A DNA stretch of 34,341 bases from an uncultured Verrucomicrobiota bacterium (GCA_903906135.1 CAIVJE010000159.1:1-34341), one strand, 5' to 3'. Shown: positions 1 to 11,313, counted from the first letter of the stretch. Notes: generated by a model from the sequence alone, not told the origin. Program-made: numbers and translations.

Positions 1-534
1 CGTGGCTTTGTGATGTCCACCTGGCGGTGGCGGGCTGATCGCGTGTTAGCCGGTGGCGGCCCGCTCATGGATTTGGGCGTCTACCTCATTCAAGGTGCCT
101 GCATGGCCAAAAACGGGGCAAAGCCGGTGGCGGTGACCGCGCAGGAATTGCCGAAAACGCGCCCAGATATTTCTCGCGATACGGAGGAGGCGCTGCGTTG
201 GACCATGGAATTTGCCGATGGGGCGCAGGCAGATTTAATGGCGAGTTACCAACAGGGGGCCGATCGCTTTCGCGCCGACGGGGCGCGGGGCTGGATTCAT
301 TTTAAGGAACATGCCTTTACTTATCGAGGCATGGTCGTGGAAACGAGTCGCGGCCCACTCAAATTTGCGCCGCCTAATCAACAAGCGCTGCAGATGGATG
401 CCTTCGCGCAAAGCGTGCTCACCGGCGCTCCTTCGCCGGCGCCAGGTGAAATGGGCCGGCGCGATCTCACAATTATTGAAGCAATTTATGCCTCCATGGC
501 CGCCGGCGGCCAGCGGGTGGTCGTAAAAGTTTAA
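1..534 (+). CDS. Gfo/Idh/MocA-family oxidoreductase, C-terminal part (5' end outside window)
   Basis: The frame is open from the first base, so the gene begins upstream; the ATG at 13 is internal and not the start. The visible 177 residues resemble the C-terminal alpha/beta domain of NAD(P)-dependent Gfo/Idh/MocA dehydrogenases. The stretch AGGGPLMDLGVYLIQG matches the family signature in which a Gly-rich turn is followed by D-x-G-x-Y/H, where the substrate-facing face of the beta-sheet begins. The closing segment, with an F-A-Q-S-V-L-T-G-like helix followed by a short strand ending in VVVKV, is also usual for the family. The substrate cannot be told, because the Rossmann half and the E-K-P motif lie outside the window. 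The gene converges on the minus-strand kinase gene with 13 bases between the stops. Confidence 0.85.
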   Translation, partial: RGFVMSTWRWRADRVLAGGGPLMDLGVYLIQGACMAKNGAKPVAVTAQELPKTRPDISRDTEEALRWTMEFADGAQADLMASYQQGADRFRADGARGWIHFKEHAFTYRGMVVETSRGPLKFAPPNQQALQMDAFAQSVLTGAPSPAPGEMGRRDLTIIEAIYASMAAGGQRVVVKV

Positions 535-547
535 GCGCCGCGCCGCC

Positions 548-1675
548 TTAAGTGGCCGCAATCGGCAGGACAACGTGAACCGTCGTGCCTTGGGCCGGCT
601 CACTATCAAAGCGCAGATTGCCGCCCAGGCGATGCACGATGCGACGAGCTAGGGCTAAGCCGAGACCCAGACCCTGTTGTTCAAATTTTTTGCGCTCATG
701 TTGCTGAAAAAGCCCGAGCTGCTGCAATTGCTTCGGGGTCATACCGCGCCCGTGGTCACAAATGGTCAGTCGCAACTCACCTTGATCGGTCGCCAGCGTG
801 ATCTGGACCGGAGATTCTTTACGGGAAAAACTGAGAGCATTATCCACGAGTTCCTCAAGTAGCGCGGTGAACTCCATCGGCGTCGTGCGCAGGGGGGCGC
901 CGCTGAGGTGAGTGGTGATGTCCGCCGCGCGCAGGTGGCGATCCGCGGCTGACTTAATGCCCGTCGTCGCCGCTTGCATGACGGCTTCTGCTGGCAGGAT
1001 GGTCGCTAACCCAGCCCGCGAGGGTGAATCGAGCTCAATAATATGCAGGTAATTCTTAAGGGTGTGGTGCAGCCGCCGCGCCGAGGTGAGGATATCCCGT
1101 AAAATTGGGCGAATTTCATCCTTAGATAAATCATCCAAGTCCTCCTGGAGCATTTCTGTCAGACCAAAAACGCCAGCGAGGGGGGTGAAAAATTCATGGG
1201 GCAGGGTTGAGTGCAGGCTACCGAGTAATTGCTCAATGATGCGCGTCTCTAGGTTGCGACTAAGCTCCGTTCGCTTCAGCCGGGCGGCCACGCAGCGGGT
1301 GAGGTCATTAAGGGAAAAGGGCTTGAGGAGAAAATCATCCGCTCCGAGTTCCATGCCCGCGCGCGGATTGGCATAGGTGGGATCACCGGTCATCAGCACA
1401 AACTGTCGATCAGCTAATTCGGGATCGAGGCGGAGTTGCTTGAGGAACCCCTTGCCGTCTTGACCGGGCATATCGATGTCGCAAACAATGACGTCAGGGA
1501 GATGCGTGTGGGCGAGCTCGCTGCCCTGTTTGGCATCAGCCGCCTGCAACGTACGGTAACCATGCGCTTCGAGGCCTTCATTGAGTACGGTCCGCAGACG
1601 ATGATCATCGTCGATGAGCAACACGGTCTTCAGGCCTGCGCTCGGCAGCAGAGGACTCAGGGGAGTGTCGGTCAT
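548..1675 (-). CDS. receiver-histidine kinase protein (REC-HisKA-HATPase_c), no sensor domain
   Basis: This 375-residue soluble protein has an N-terminal receiver domain (about 16-135) with acidic pocket D22-D24, phospho-acceptor D66 in CDIDMPG, T96 and K118. A short linker leads to an H-box (LPHEFFTPL, H160), then an HATPase_c domain with N-box ELVDN (N279), G1 box DHGRGM (about 307-312) and G2 box GLGLGLALA (about 335-343). There is no transmembrane or PAS segment, so input must come through phosphorylation of its own receiver or through a partner protein. Such receiver-first kinases act as phosphorelay intermediates or respond to an upstream kinase. It starts with ATG at 1675 and lies 62 bases downstream of asnS on the same strand, possibly cotranscribed. 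No cognate output regulator is adjacent. The domain order is clear; the signal is unknown. Confidence 0.9.
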   Translation of the reverse strand: MTDTPLSPLLPSAGLKTVLLIDDDHRLRTVLNEGLEAHGYRTLQAADAKQGSELAHTHLPDVIVCDIDMPGQDGKGFLKQLRLDPELADRQFVLMTGDPTYANPRAGMELGADDFLLKPFSLNDLTRCVAARLKRTELSRNLETRIIEQLLGSLHSTLPHEFFTPLAGVFGLTEMLQEDLDDLSKDEIRPILRDILTSARRLHHTLKNYLHIIELDSPSRAGLATILPAEAVMQAATTGIKSAADRHLRAADITTHLSGAPLRTTPMEFTALLEELVDNALSFSRKESPVQITLATDQGELRLTICDHGRGMTPKQLQQLGLFQQHERKKFEQQGLGLGLALARRIVHRLGGNLRFDSEPAQGTTVHVVLPIAAT

Positions 1676-1737
1676 TGTGGAGCCGGGTGGTTGGGCGAAT
1701 TGGGGGCGGGCAATCTTTCGCGGTGGTGGCGTTTCCC

Positions 1738-3135
1738 TTAAAATTCCGCGGTGCCGGGCGTGCGCGCAAAGGGAATAACATCACGGATGTTCGCGACTCC
1801 CGTGATAAACATCAGCATGCGCTCGAACCCGAGGCCGAAGCCGGCATGCGGGACGGTGCCGTAGCGCCGCAAATCGAGATACCACCAATAATTCTTCTCC
1901 TCGAGGTGATGCAGGCTCATCCCTGCCCGGAGTTGCTCGAGTCGCTCTTCGCGCTGACTGCCGCCGATAATTTCGCCAATACCGGGCACCAGCAAATCCA
2001 TGGCGGCCACGGTTTCACGGCCGGCGACGCAGTCCTCATTTTGGCGCATATAGAAAGCTTTGATCGCCCGCGGATAATTGTAGACGGTCACGGGGCACTT
2101 AAAATGTTCTTCCGTGAGATAGCGTTCGTGCTCCGATTGAAGGTTGTCACCCCAGGCCACCGGATGCTCCCAGATTTTACCGCTGTTATTTAAAATTTCT
2201 ACCGCGGCCGTGTAGCTGCAGCGTTGAAAGGGTCGCTCGAGGACAAAATTGAGGCGAGTGAGGAGCTCGGGATCGACGAATTTGCTAAAAAATTCGAGAT
2301 CCGCCGCGCAATGCTGGGTGGCGTCACGAATGAGGTATTTAACAAATTCTTCGGCGAGGTCCATGTTGCCGGCCAGATCGCAGAAGGCGACTTCGGGTTC
2401 GATCATCCAAAATTCAGAGGCGTGGCGGGAGGTGTGGGAATTTTCCGCGCGGAAAGTGGGCCCAAAAGTATAGACGTTGGAAAGCGCCGTAGCGAAAATT
2501 TCTGCCTCGAGCTGCCCAGAGACGGTCAGGAAGGTTTTTTTTCCAAAAAAATCCTGCCGATTGTCTATTTCGCCCTGCTCATTCTTCGGGGGTGTGGCAA
2601 GGTCGAGGGTGGTGACCCGAAACATGTCCCCGGCACCCTCAGCGTCACTCGCGGTGATGATGGGAGTGTGGACGTAGCAGAATTCCTTGGCCTGAAAGAA
2701 TTGGTGCACGGCATAGGCTAAACGACTGCGTACGCGAAAGACGGCGCCGAAGAGATTGGATCGCGGCCGTAGGTGGGCAATTTCGCGAAGGAATTCTAGC
2801 GTGTGCCCTTTCTTTTGGAGCGGGTAGGTCGCATCAGCTTCGCCGAGCACGGTAAACTTTTCTGCAACCACTTCCCATTTTTGGCCGCCCCCTTTTGAGG
2901 CTACCAATTTGCCGTGGACTTCAACTGACGCCCCAGTGCCGGCGCGGGCGACCTGCGCGTAGTCGGGCAAGGTGGCATCGATGATGATCTGGAGACCCTT
3001 GAGGCAGGAGCCATCATTAAGCTCAATGAAAGAGAAGGCTTTGGCATCGCGGCGGGTTCGCACCCAACCCTGCAGGAATATCGTATCGGCGGGTGCGGTG
3101 GAATTGAGGGCGGCTTTGACGAGGGTGCGTGACAT
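1738..3135 (-). CDS. asnS: asparaginyl-tRNA synthetase
   Basis: Class IIb aminoacyl-tRNA synthetase that charges tRNA-Asn with asparagine in the cytoplasm. An N-terminal OB-fold anticodon-binding domain (about 1-115, including [19 protein letters not shown]) is followed by the catalytic domain. Motif 2 is visible as [20 protein letters not shown] and motif 3 as [15 protein letters not shown], with the usual C-terminus [17 protein letters not shown]. The frame is open up to 3225, but I place the start at ATG 3135. The resulting 465 residues agree with the usual length (about 466 in E. coli), and the extra 30 residues are Cys/Arg-rich and unlike the family. No clear Shine-Dalgarno precedes the ATG. 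Its presence argues for direct asparaginylation rather than relying only on the transamidation route. tRNA-Gly lies upstream on the same strand. Confidence 0.97.
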   Translation of the reverse strand: MSRTLVKAALNSTAPADTIFLQGWVRTRRDAKAFSFIELNDGSCLKGLQIIIDATLPDYAQVARAGTGASVEVHGKLVASKGGGQKWEVVAEKFTVLGEADATYPLQKKGHTLEFLREIAHLRPRSNLFGAVFRVRSRLAYAVHQFFQAKEFCYVHTPIITASDAEGAGDMFRVTTLDLATPPKNEQGEIDNRQDFFGKKTFLTVSGQLEAEIFATALSNVYTFGPTFRAENSHTSRHASEFWMIEPEVAFCDLAGNMDLAEEFVKYLIRDATQHCAADLEFFSKFVDPELLTRLNFVLERPFQRCSYTAAVEILNNSGKIWEHPVAWGDNLQSEHERYLTEEHFKCPVTVYNYPRAIKAFYMRQNEDCVAGRETVAAMDLLVPGIGEIIGGSQREERLEQLRAGMSLHHLEEKNYWWYLDLRRYGTVPHAGFGLGFERMLMFITGVANIRDVIPFARTPGTAEF

Positions 3136-3263
3136 GAGATAGTGTTTTCGGCAGAAAAACGAACCGAGGGGCTGGAGGCAAATGCAAGATTCAGCTCGGC
3201 GGCAACTTGCTCTGGCTAGGCCCACTATCTTGAGTGCCGGGACCGGACCTCGCGATTGAAAAC

Positions 3264-3337
<74 letters not shown>

Positions 3338-3757
3338 AATTTCCTCGGGGCAGAGTGGCTCTGGCCGGCAGGCGTTCAAGCTTTTGTTCATGGTTCCAGT
3401 CGTCAATCATAGTCGATCAGGCTAGGTGCGCCGTCACTATTGTATGAGCCCAGCTCACGGCAGAACCTCACTTATTCGTCTTGGTGGTTCTGGCCTAGCA
3501 GCTAGCCCATCAGCTAGAGTTAAAGTCGGCCTAATTTGATCCGATATTAGTACCTTGGGCAGGCTCAGGGTAAAATATTTGCGGTGGTTTGATCCCCGTT
3601 CGCTCAACCCCTCTTAATGATTTTTACGGTCCAGCTCAGGCTCGTCCATGACGCCCAGATTAGGGTGTCGTGGGCTATTTTAGCCCAGTTTAGGCCAGCT
3701 CAGCTAGGCTGAAAATGAATTGCCGCTTTCACTAAAATATCCCCTTATCGACAATCT
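3338..3757. other. 420-base gene-free region rich in short palindromic words
   Basis: No credible coding frame crosses this stretch. It must contain the promoters for tRNA-Gly (minus) and for the PilC-like gene (plus), but I cannot place either with confidence. The words CAGCTCA (3451, 3632, 3696) and CAGCTAG (3499, 3511, 3701) recur. CAGAACC (3461-3467) is complementary to GGTTCTG (3486-3492). Near the downstream end there is a strong hairpin at 3671-3687. Nothing here matches the conserved cores of tmRNA, RNase P RNA or SRP RNA that I know. Confidence 0.5.
3653..3687 (+). promoter_or_regulatory. competing hairpins upstream of the PilC-like gene
   Basis: TGGGCTA (3671-3677), a 3-base TTT loop and TAGCCCA (3681-3687) form a perfect 7-bp hairpin. 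The upstream word GCCCA (3653-3657) could instead pair with TGGGC (3671-3675). The two pairings exclude each other, as in attenuators, but there is no T-tract after the second arm and no known ligand motif. It ends 70 bases before the ATG of the PilC-like gene. The complementarity is seen; a regulatory role is inferred and weak. Confidence 0.3.
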
Positions 3758-4897
3758 ATGGCGAATCCATCGACAACAAAACCTAAGTCCAGTGTTAAGG
3801 TAGCGCAAGAGATGGCCAAATTAAAGGCCGCCGAGAAAAAAGCAAAAACCTACAAACTCGATCTTGGTGAGCTCTCTATTTTCACCAGCCAGCTGGCGTC
3901 CCTATTGCAGGCTGGTCTCCCGCTCGTCTCCTGCCTCGAGGCCTTGCAGGATCAAACGGAGGATCAAGTTTTTCGGATCGTGATTCGCGATGTGCGCAAT
4001 GACATCTCTACAGGCACTTCCTTTTCGGCCGCGGTAAAAAAATTCCCTAAGGCCTTCCCCAACCTCTTTATTTCGATGGTTGAGGCCGGGGAGGCTTCCG
4101 GCGGCCTCGCGGAAATTCTTGGCAAGGTGGCGGGTTATTTTGAATCGACGGTTAAATTAACCAAAAAAGTTAAGTCAGCCATGACCTATCCGGTCGCGGT
4201 TATCGGTCTCGCGGTGGCTCTCGTTAATGTACTGCTGATTTTTGTCATCCCGGTGTTCGCGGCCATGTTTGCTGACTTCGGGGCTAAGTTACCGGCCCCG
4301 ACCCAAATGCTCATTGATTTGAGTGACTTTATGAAAGCGTGGTGGTGGGCGGTGGGAGGAGCGGCCTATGGCATATTCTTTTTCACCGGCAAGTATGTCG
4401 CCACCCCTAATGGCCGGCGCCAGAAAGATCATTTTCTCATCAATGCGCCGATCTTCGGTAATTTGGTCCACAAAATTGCTCTGTCGCGCTTCTGTCGGAC
4501 TTACGCCACCCTGATGCGTTCTGGCGTACCGATTTTGCGTACTTTAGAAATCGTTGCCTCGGCTAGCGGCAAGGTGCAAGTCGAAGATGCCTGCGCGGCT
4601 ATTGCTAAACATGTTAGCCAAGGTGGCCAAGTCTCTGATATCATGGCGGTGAATACTTTTTTCCCCCCCATGATGAAGCACATGGTTAAGGCGGGAGAGA
4701 CCACCGGCAATGTTGATGGTATGATGAACAAAATCGCCGATTTTTACGATACGGAGTGCGATGCGATCGTGGGCGCGCTCACCTCCCTGATCGAGCCGTT
4801 GCTCATTGTCTTCCTCGGCGTCGTGGTCGGCGGCATTGTCATGGCGATGTTTCTCCCGATTTTCCAACTGGGGGCTGTTGCCGGTGGCTTGCAGTAA
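3758..4897 (+). CDS. pilC: type IV pilus / type II secretion inner-membrane platform protein (PilC/GspF family)
   Basis: This 379-residue integral membrane protein has two T2SSF domains (about 50-170 and 245-370). The platform protein binds the assembly ATPase on the cytoplasmic side and helps feed pilin into the fibre. The first domain opens with FTSQLASLLQAGLPLVSCLE and contains MVEAGEASGGLAEIL. The second repeats this pattern with YATLMRSGVPILRTLE and MVKAGETTGNVDGMM. Hydrophobic segments lie at about 141-172, 193-212 and 338-370; the last ends in MAMFLPIFQLG, typical of PilC. A charged Lys-rich N-terminus of about 35 residues precedes domain one. No other pil or gsp gene is in the window, so the machinery must be encoded elsewhere. 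The next gene, 69 bases downstream from stop to start, is a response regulator that may belong with it. PilC versus GspF cannot be settled by sequence alone. Confidence 0.9.
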   Translation: MANPSTTKPKSSVKVAQEMAKLKAAEKKAKTYKLDLGELSIFTSQLASLLQAGLPLVSCLEALQDQTEDQVFRIVIRDVRNDISTGTSFSAAVKKFPKAFPNLFISMVEAGEASGGLAEILGKVAGYFESTVKLTKKVKSAMTYPVAVIGLAVALVNVLLIFVIPVFAAMFADFGAKLPAPTQMLIDLSDFMKAWWWAVGGAAYGIFFFTGKYVATPNGRRQKDHFLINAPIFGNLVHKIALSRFCRTYATLMRSGVPILRTLEIVASASGKVQVEDACAAIAKHVSQGGQVSDIMAVNTFFPPMMKHMVKAGETTGNVDGMMNKIADFYDTECDAIVGALTSLIEPLLIVFLGVVVGGIVMAMFLPIFQLGAVAGGLQ

Positions 4898-4930
4898 CGG
4901 CTGACTTGTGCTGACATGGCTCAGGCTGCT

Positions 4931-4953
4931 GGCCGTTCCGCGGCGGCCGTTTT
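4931..4953 (+). terminator. possible weak intrinsic terminator after the PilC-like gene
   Basis: GGCCG (4931-4935) pairs with CGGCC (4944-4948) around an 8-base loop, followed by GTTTT. The stem is short and the T-run is only four, so termination would be partial at best. It sits between the PilC-like stop and the ATG at 4967, which fits better with the downstream start than with the in-frame ATG at 4916. Confidence 0.35.
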
Positions 4954-4966
4954 CACATCCTTTTTT

Positions 4967-6214
4967 ATGGCTTCACTCCTCATCGTCGATGATCTGATTC
5001 CTATCCATGAGATGTTGGGGGCGGTGCTGCATCCGACTGGTCATCAAACTGCTTTTGCCACTGATGGGGAGAAGGCTCTCGCGATGTACAAAGCGGGTCA
5101 ATTTGACCTTGTGCTGGCCGATATCGATATGAAGCCGATGGACGGCATCACGCTGTTAAAAAAACTAAAGGCCTATGATGAGACGGCCGTGCTGATTATT
5201 ATGACTGCCTACGCGAGCACCGAGAGTGCGGTCAAAGCCCTGCAATATGGGGCATTCGACTATCTGCAAAAACCATTTAAGGTAGATGAACTTCTCCAGG
5301 CGTTGCAGCGGGGGCTCATCTACCGGCAAGCGTTGCTGGCGCGAGCGGCCGTCATTGAGGCCTCGCCCGGTGTGCTCGCGGCAGATTTTGAATCGCGGCT
5401 CGTGGGCGAGAGTCAGAAAAATAAACGGCTCATAGCCCAGTTGAAGAAATTAGCAGGTGCGCGTACCCCCATTCTAATTACCGGTGAAAAGGGGTGTGGC
5501 CACGAAATCGTCGCTGAGTTGCTCCACGCCGCCACGAGTCCGCTCATCTCCATTGATTGCCAGCTCAGCTCGATGGCCAGTCTTCGCTCTGGCCTGCTCG
5601 GGGAAAATGGCCTGGGTGGTACCTGGGTTCAGCAAGCCAAGGGCGGCACGCTTTTTCTCCTGCACTTGCAGGCCTTGCCCCTGGAGGCTCAGGCTGAGCT
5701 TGTTTCTGTTATCCGCAACAATGCGCATAATTTTCACCTGCTGTGTGCTACGGAGGTAGATCTAGAAAAATTAGCGGAGGAGGGTCTCTTTAACGAAGAG
5801 CTTTTTTATCGGATCGCCGCCCTGTTGGTTCAGTTGCCCGCCTTGCGTGAGCGCGTGGAGGATATCCCTGCCTTGATCAAAGACGTAGCCAGCCAGACGA
5901 CCAACCCACAATTTGATGCCCGGCAAGTGGAGTTTTCCGCAGAGGCTTTACAGGTCTTAGCTAAATACAGCTGGCCAGGAAATCTCACGGAATTTCGGCA
6001 GGTGATCGCCTCCCTGCTCACCACGACGGAAACCCGCGTGATCAGCGCGTCGCAATTGCCCTTGCGCATCCATGAGCTGAAGCACTGGCCGACGCTCGCT
6101 GCTTACCTCGCCAATCACGAGAAACAGTACATCGCCCGCCTGCTTCACGCGAGCGGCGGTGACAAAGTACGGGCCGCCGCCGCTCTCGCCATCGACGTCA
6201 GTCGCCTCAATTGA
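4967..6214 (+). CDS. NtrC-like response regulator with degenerate AAA+ domain and truncated Fis helix
   Basis: The 415-residue protein has the layout of a sigma-54 activator: receiver (1-120), AAA+ (about 143-300), C-terminal helices. The receiver looks active, with D8-D9, phospho-acceptor D52 in DIDMKPMDG, and a K in LQKPF. The AAA+ domain is eroded. Walker A reads GEKGCGHE, with His in place of the nucleotide-binding Lys. Walker B reads GGTLFLLHLQ where DE is expected. The segment that should carry the sigma-54-contacting GAFTGA loop reads GLLGENGLGGTWVQQ. Other family landmarks survive (FNEELFYRI, LPALRERVEDIPAL, YSWPGNLTEFRQVI). The Fis-type helix-turn-helix starts normally (GGDKVRAAAALAIDVSR) but stops at LN, before the usual recognition-helix end. 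I choose ATG 4967, which starts right before the first receiver strand. It probably cannot hydrolyse ATP or open sigma-54 promoters; a phospho-dependent scaffold role is inferred. Confidence 0.85.
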   Translation: MASLLIVDDLIPIHEMLGAVLHPTGHQTAFATDGEKALAMYKAGQFDLVLADIDMKPMDGITLLKKLKAYDETAVLIIMTAYASTESAVKALQYGAFDYLQKPFKVDELLQALQRGLIYRQALLARAAVIEASPGVLAADFESRLVGESQKNKRLIAQLKKLAGARTPILITGEKGCGHEIVAELLHAATSPLISIDCQLSSMASLRSGLLGENGLGGTWVQQAKGGTLFLLHLQALPLEAQAELVSVIRNNAHNFHLLCATEVDLEKLAEEGLFNEELFYRIAALLVQLPALRERVEDIPALIKDVASQTTNPQFDARQVEFSAEALQVLAKYSWPGNLTEFRQVIASLLTTTETRVISASQLPLRIHELKHWPTLAAYLANHEKQYIARLLHASGGDKVRAAAALAIDVSRLN

Positions 6215-6217
6215 GGC
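6204..6217. repeat. 14-base perfect palindrome across the regulator's stop codon
   Basis: GCCTCAATTGAGGC is its own reverse complement and includes the TGA stop at 6212-6214. Its right half, TTGAGGCC (6211-6218), recurs in direct orientation at 6267-6274. It lies exactly where the Fis-type helix-turn-helix of the preceding protein is cut short. Confidence 0.7.
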
Positions 6218-6221
6218 CTTA

Positions 6222-6331
6222 CGGTCGGCCGAGTGAAGCCTTCAGCGTGATCGTACCTCACTGGGGTTGAGGCCCTAGGCCGACCGGCGCTCAGCGGGAA
6301 TTTTGCGGGTTTGGGAATTTTTTTAATTCCC
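6222..6331 (+). promoter_or_regulatory. structured leader of carB with alternative stems
   Basis: Two inverted repeats precede carB. CGGTCGGCC (6222-6230) pairs perfectly with GGCCGACCG (6278-6286). GGGAATT (6313-6319) pairs perfectly with AATTCCC (6325-6331) around a loop of five T. A second GGGAATT at 6296-6302 could take the same AATTCCC partner, so two exclusive pairings exist. The T-rich element ends 47 bases before the carB ATG. Pyrimidine genes are often controlled in their leaders, but I see no PyrR-binding consensus. The pairings are seen; control is inferred. Confidence 0.4.
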
Positions 6332-6378
6332 TCTTGCTCCATCATAAGGGCAAAGCAAATCTCGTAAAGCTTACGCTC

Positions 6379-9615
<3,237 letters not shown>

Positions 9616-9623
9616 TCAGGCTT

Positions 9624-10478
9624 ATGTCGACGCCTGCCACGCTCGTTGCTCTCTTGCACGGCCCTGATCAGGCTGGGCTGGTCGCCAAGACGGCGAGTTG
9701 GATTTTTGCCCGTCACGGCAACATTCTGCACGCTGATCAACATCGTGACATGGAGGCCGGCGAATTTTTTCAGCGCATCGAATGGGTCCCTGCGGCCGAC
9801 AGTGCCGCCGCGGAGCCGGCCGAGTTTAAGGCCTTTGCGGCCACGCTTGGGATGGCCGCACAAGTGGCCCGCTCGTCGCATCGCCCCCGTGGGGCTTTAT
9901 TTGTCTCCCGGGCCACTCATTGTTTTCATGATCTGCTTTTACGCGGAGTTGCGGGGGAGTTTGCCGGTGATTTCACCTGTGTGCTTTCCAACCATGCCGA
10001 GCTCGCGGCGGCGGCCCATCACTACGGACTCGCCTTCCATCATGTGCCGGTGGCCGCCGAGACTAAAGCCCGCGCGGAAGCACAACAATTGGAGATTTTG
10101 CGCGCTGCGGGGGTGGAATTTGTGGTGCTCGCCCGTTATATGCAGGTCCTATCAGCTGAATTCCTGAAGAATTTTGGCCAGCCCGTGATCAATATTCATC
10201 ACTCCTTTTTGCCCGCCTTTGCCGGTGGTCGGCCCTATCACCAAGCGCATGAACGGGGGGTTAAATTAATCGGCGCGACCGCCCATTACGCCACCGCGGT
10301 GCTCGATGACGGCCCGATTATCCAGCAAGATGTGGCCCGCATTACCCACCGCCATAATGTTGAGGATCTGATTCGCAAAGGCCGCGATCTGGAAAAATCA
10401 GTTTTAGCTCAGGCGGTGCGCTGGCATTTGGAAAATCGTATTCTGGTCTACGGTCACAAGACGGTGGTCTTCGATTAA
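9624..10478 (+). CDS. purU: formyltetrahydrofolate deformylase
   Basis: PurU hydrolyses 10-formyl-tetrahydrofolate to formate and tetrahydrofolate, balancing the one-carbon pool. The 284-residue product has an N-terminal ACT-like domain (about 1-85, LVALLHGPDQAGLVAKTASW) and a formyltransferase-type catalytic domain (about 90-284). Catalytic residues of the GART family are in place: N190 and H192 in NIHHSFLP, and D228 in LDDGPII. The N-to-D spacing of 38 equals that of E. coli PurN (N106/D144). ATG 9624 is chosen over an earlier GTG at 9495, which would overlap carB by 120 bases. The gene sits 8 bases after carB, which implies a shared transcript. Length agrees with E. coli PurU (280). Confidence 0.97.
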   Translation: MSTPATLVALLHGPDQAGLVAKTASWIFARHGNILHADQHRDMEAGEFFQRIEWVPAADSAAAEPAEFKAFAATLGMAAQVARSSHRPRGALFVSRATHCFHDLLLRGVAGEFAGDFTCVLSNHAELAAAAHHYGLAFHHVPVAAETKARAEAQQLEILRAAGVEFVVLARYMQVLSAEFLKNFGQPVINIHHSFLPAFAGGRPYHQAHERGVKLIGATAHYATAVLDDGPIIQQDVARITHRHNVEDLIRKGRDLEKSVLAQAVRWHLENRILVYGHKTVVFD

Positions 10479-10572
10479 GGCTGCCGGCCGGACGACTGGG
10501 TTGGGTCGAGGGCAGATCGGGCTATTTCAGGCATTTACAGGCGGCGGGGCATTTGCTCTCTTTCACAGTTCT

Positions 10573-11289
10573 ATGAGTCAACTTCCTCCGACCGCTCCAG
10601 ATTCCCCTCACGTTGATGCTGCGACCGCTCCCGTGGCTGCCCCCAGCTTCGAAGTTATCGTGCATGCCTTTTGGGAGAAGAATCGTAATTTCATCTTCGG
10701 AGTTTGCGCCGCCGCTTTGGTCGCGATTGTCGGGCGAGAAGGGTGGCAGTATTTTGCGGCTCAACATGAGGCTGAGGTGCGGGCTGAATATGCTCGAATT
10801 GCCGAGCAACCGACTCGTTTAGCCGCTTTTGCCGAAGCTCATGCGGGGCATGCACTGGCTGGGGTGGCTTATCTCAAGTTGGCCGATGATAAATTTTCGG
10901 CGGGTGATTTCACGGGCGCTGCACCGGCTTATGCTAAAGCCGCTAGCCAGCTCAAAAATGAAGCCCTCATTGGCCGCGCTCAACTCGGCGTCGCGATCAG
11001 TCAATTCAGTGGCAGCGACAAAATTGCCGGGGAAGCTGCGCTTAAGAAATTGAGCGCGGATGCGACTTTATTGAAGAGCGTGCGGGCCGAGGCTACTTAT
11101 CACCTCGCCTCCATCGCCGCGGCTGCGGGCAAAGCGGTTGAAGTTAAGCAATTAGCAGAACAAATTAGCCAGATCGACGCTGCCGGCGCGTGGGCCCAGC
11201 GTGCGACGATGCTCTTGAGCACTTTGCCTGCAGACACCTCGGCCGTTTCTGCTCCCGCTGCTGGGCTTAATTTTAAGACGGGAAAATAA
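10573..11289 (+). CDS. membrane-anchored TPR-like protein (YfgM-like architecture)
   Basis: The 238-residue protein has a Pro/Ala-rich N-terminus, one hydrophobic segment (about 39-56, NFIFGVCAAALVAIVG) preceded by FWEKNR, then an Ala-rich helical region with TPR-like spacing, e.g. YLKLADDKFSAGDFTGAAPA and YAKAASQL. This layout is that of YfgM-type proteins, which have one N-terminal transmembrane helix and periplasmic TPRs and assist the Sec translocon or envelope proteins. Assignment to YfgM itself is tentative, since TPR proteins are poorly conserved. The frame is open from 10501; ATG 10573 is preferred because it starts just before the Pro-rich leader. It lies 94 bases after purU and is followed by a strong terminator, so it likely ends the carB-purU unit. 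Confidence 0.75.
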   Translation: MSQLPPTAPDSPHVDAATAPVAAPSFEVIVHAFWEKNRNFIFGVCAAALVAIVGREGWQYFAAQHEAEVRAEYARIAEQPTRLAAFAEAHAGHALAGVAYLKLADDKFSAGDFTGAAPAYAKAASQLKNEALIGRAQLGVAISQFSGSDKIAGEAALKKLSADATLLKSVRAEATYHLASIAAAAGKAVEVKQLAEQISQIDAAGAWAQRATMLLSTLPADTSAVSAPAAGLNFKTGK

Positions 11290-11313
11290 GCGCTCGCGGA
11301 GAGTTTAAAAACC

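Noticed and set aside
3136-3225. 30-residue N-terminal extension of asparaginyl-tRNA synthetase
   Set aside because: The extension has no family similarity, and ATG 3135 gives the normal 465-residue enzyme.
3338-3757. tmRNA, RNase P RNA, SRP RNA or a known riboswitch in the long spacers
   Set aside because: None of the conserved core sequences I know for these RNAs is visible here or in 20149-20439 and 31535-31824.
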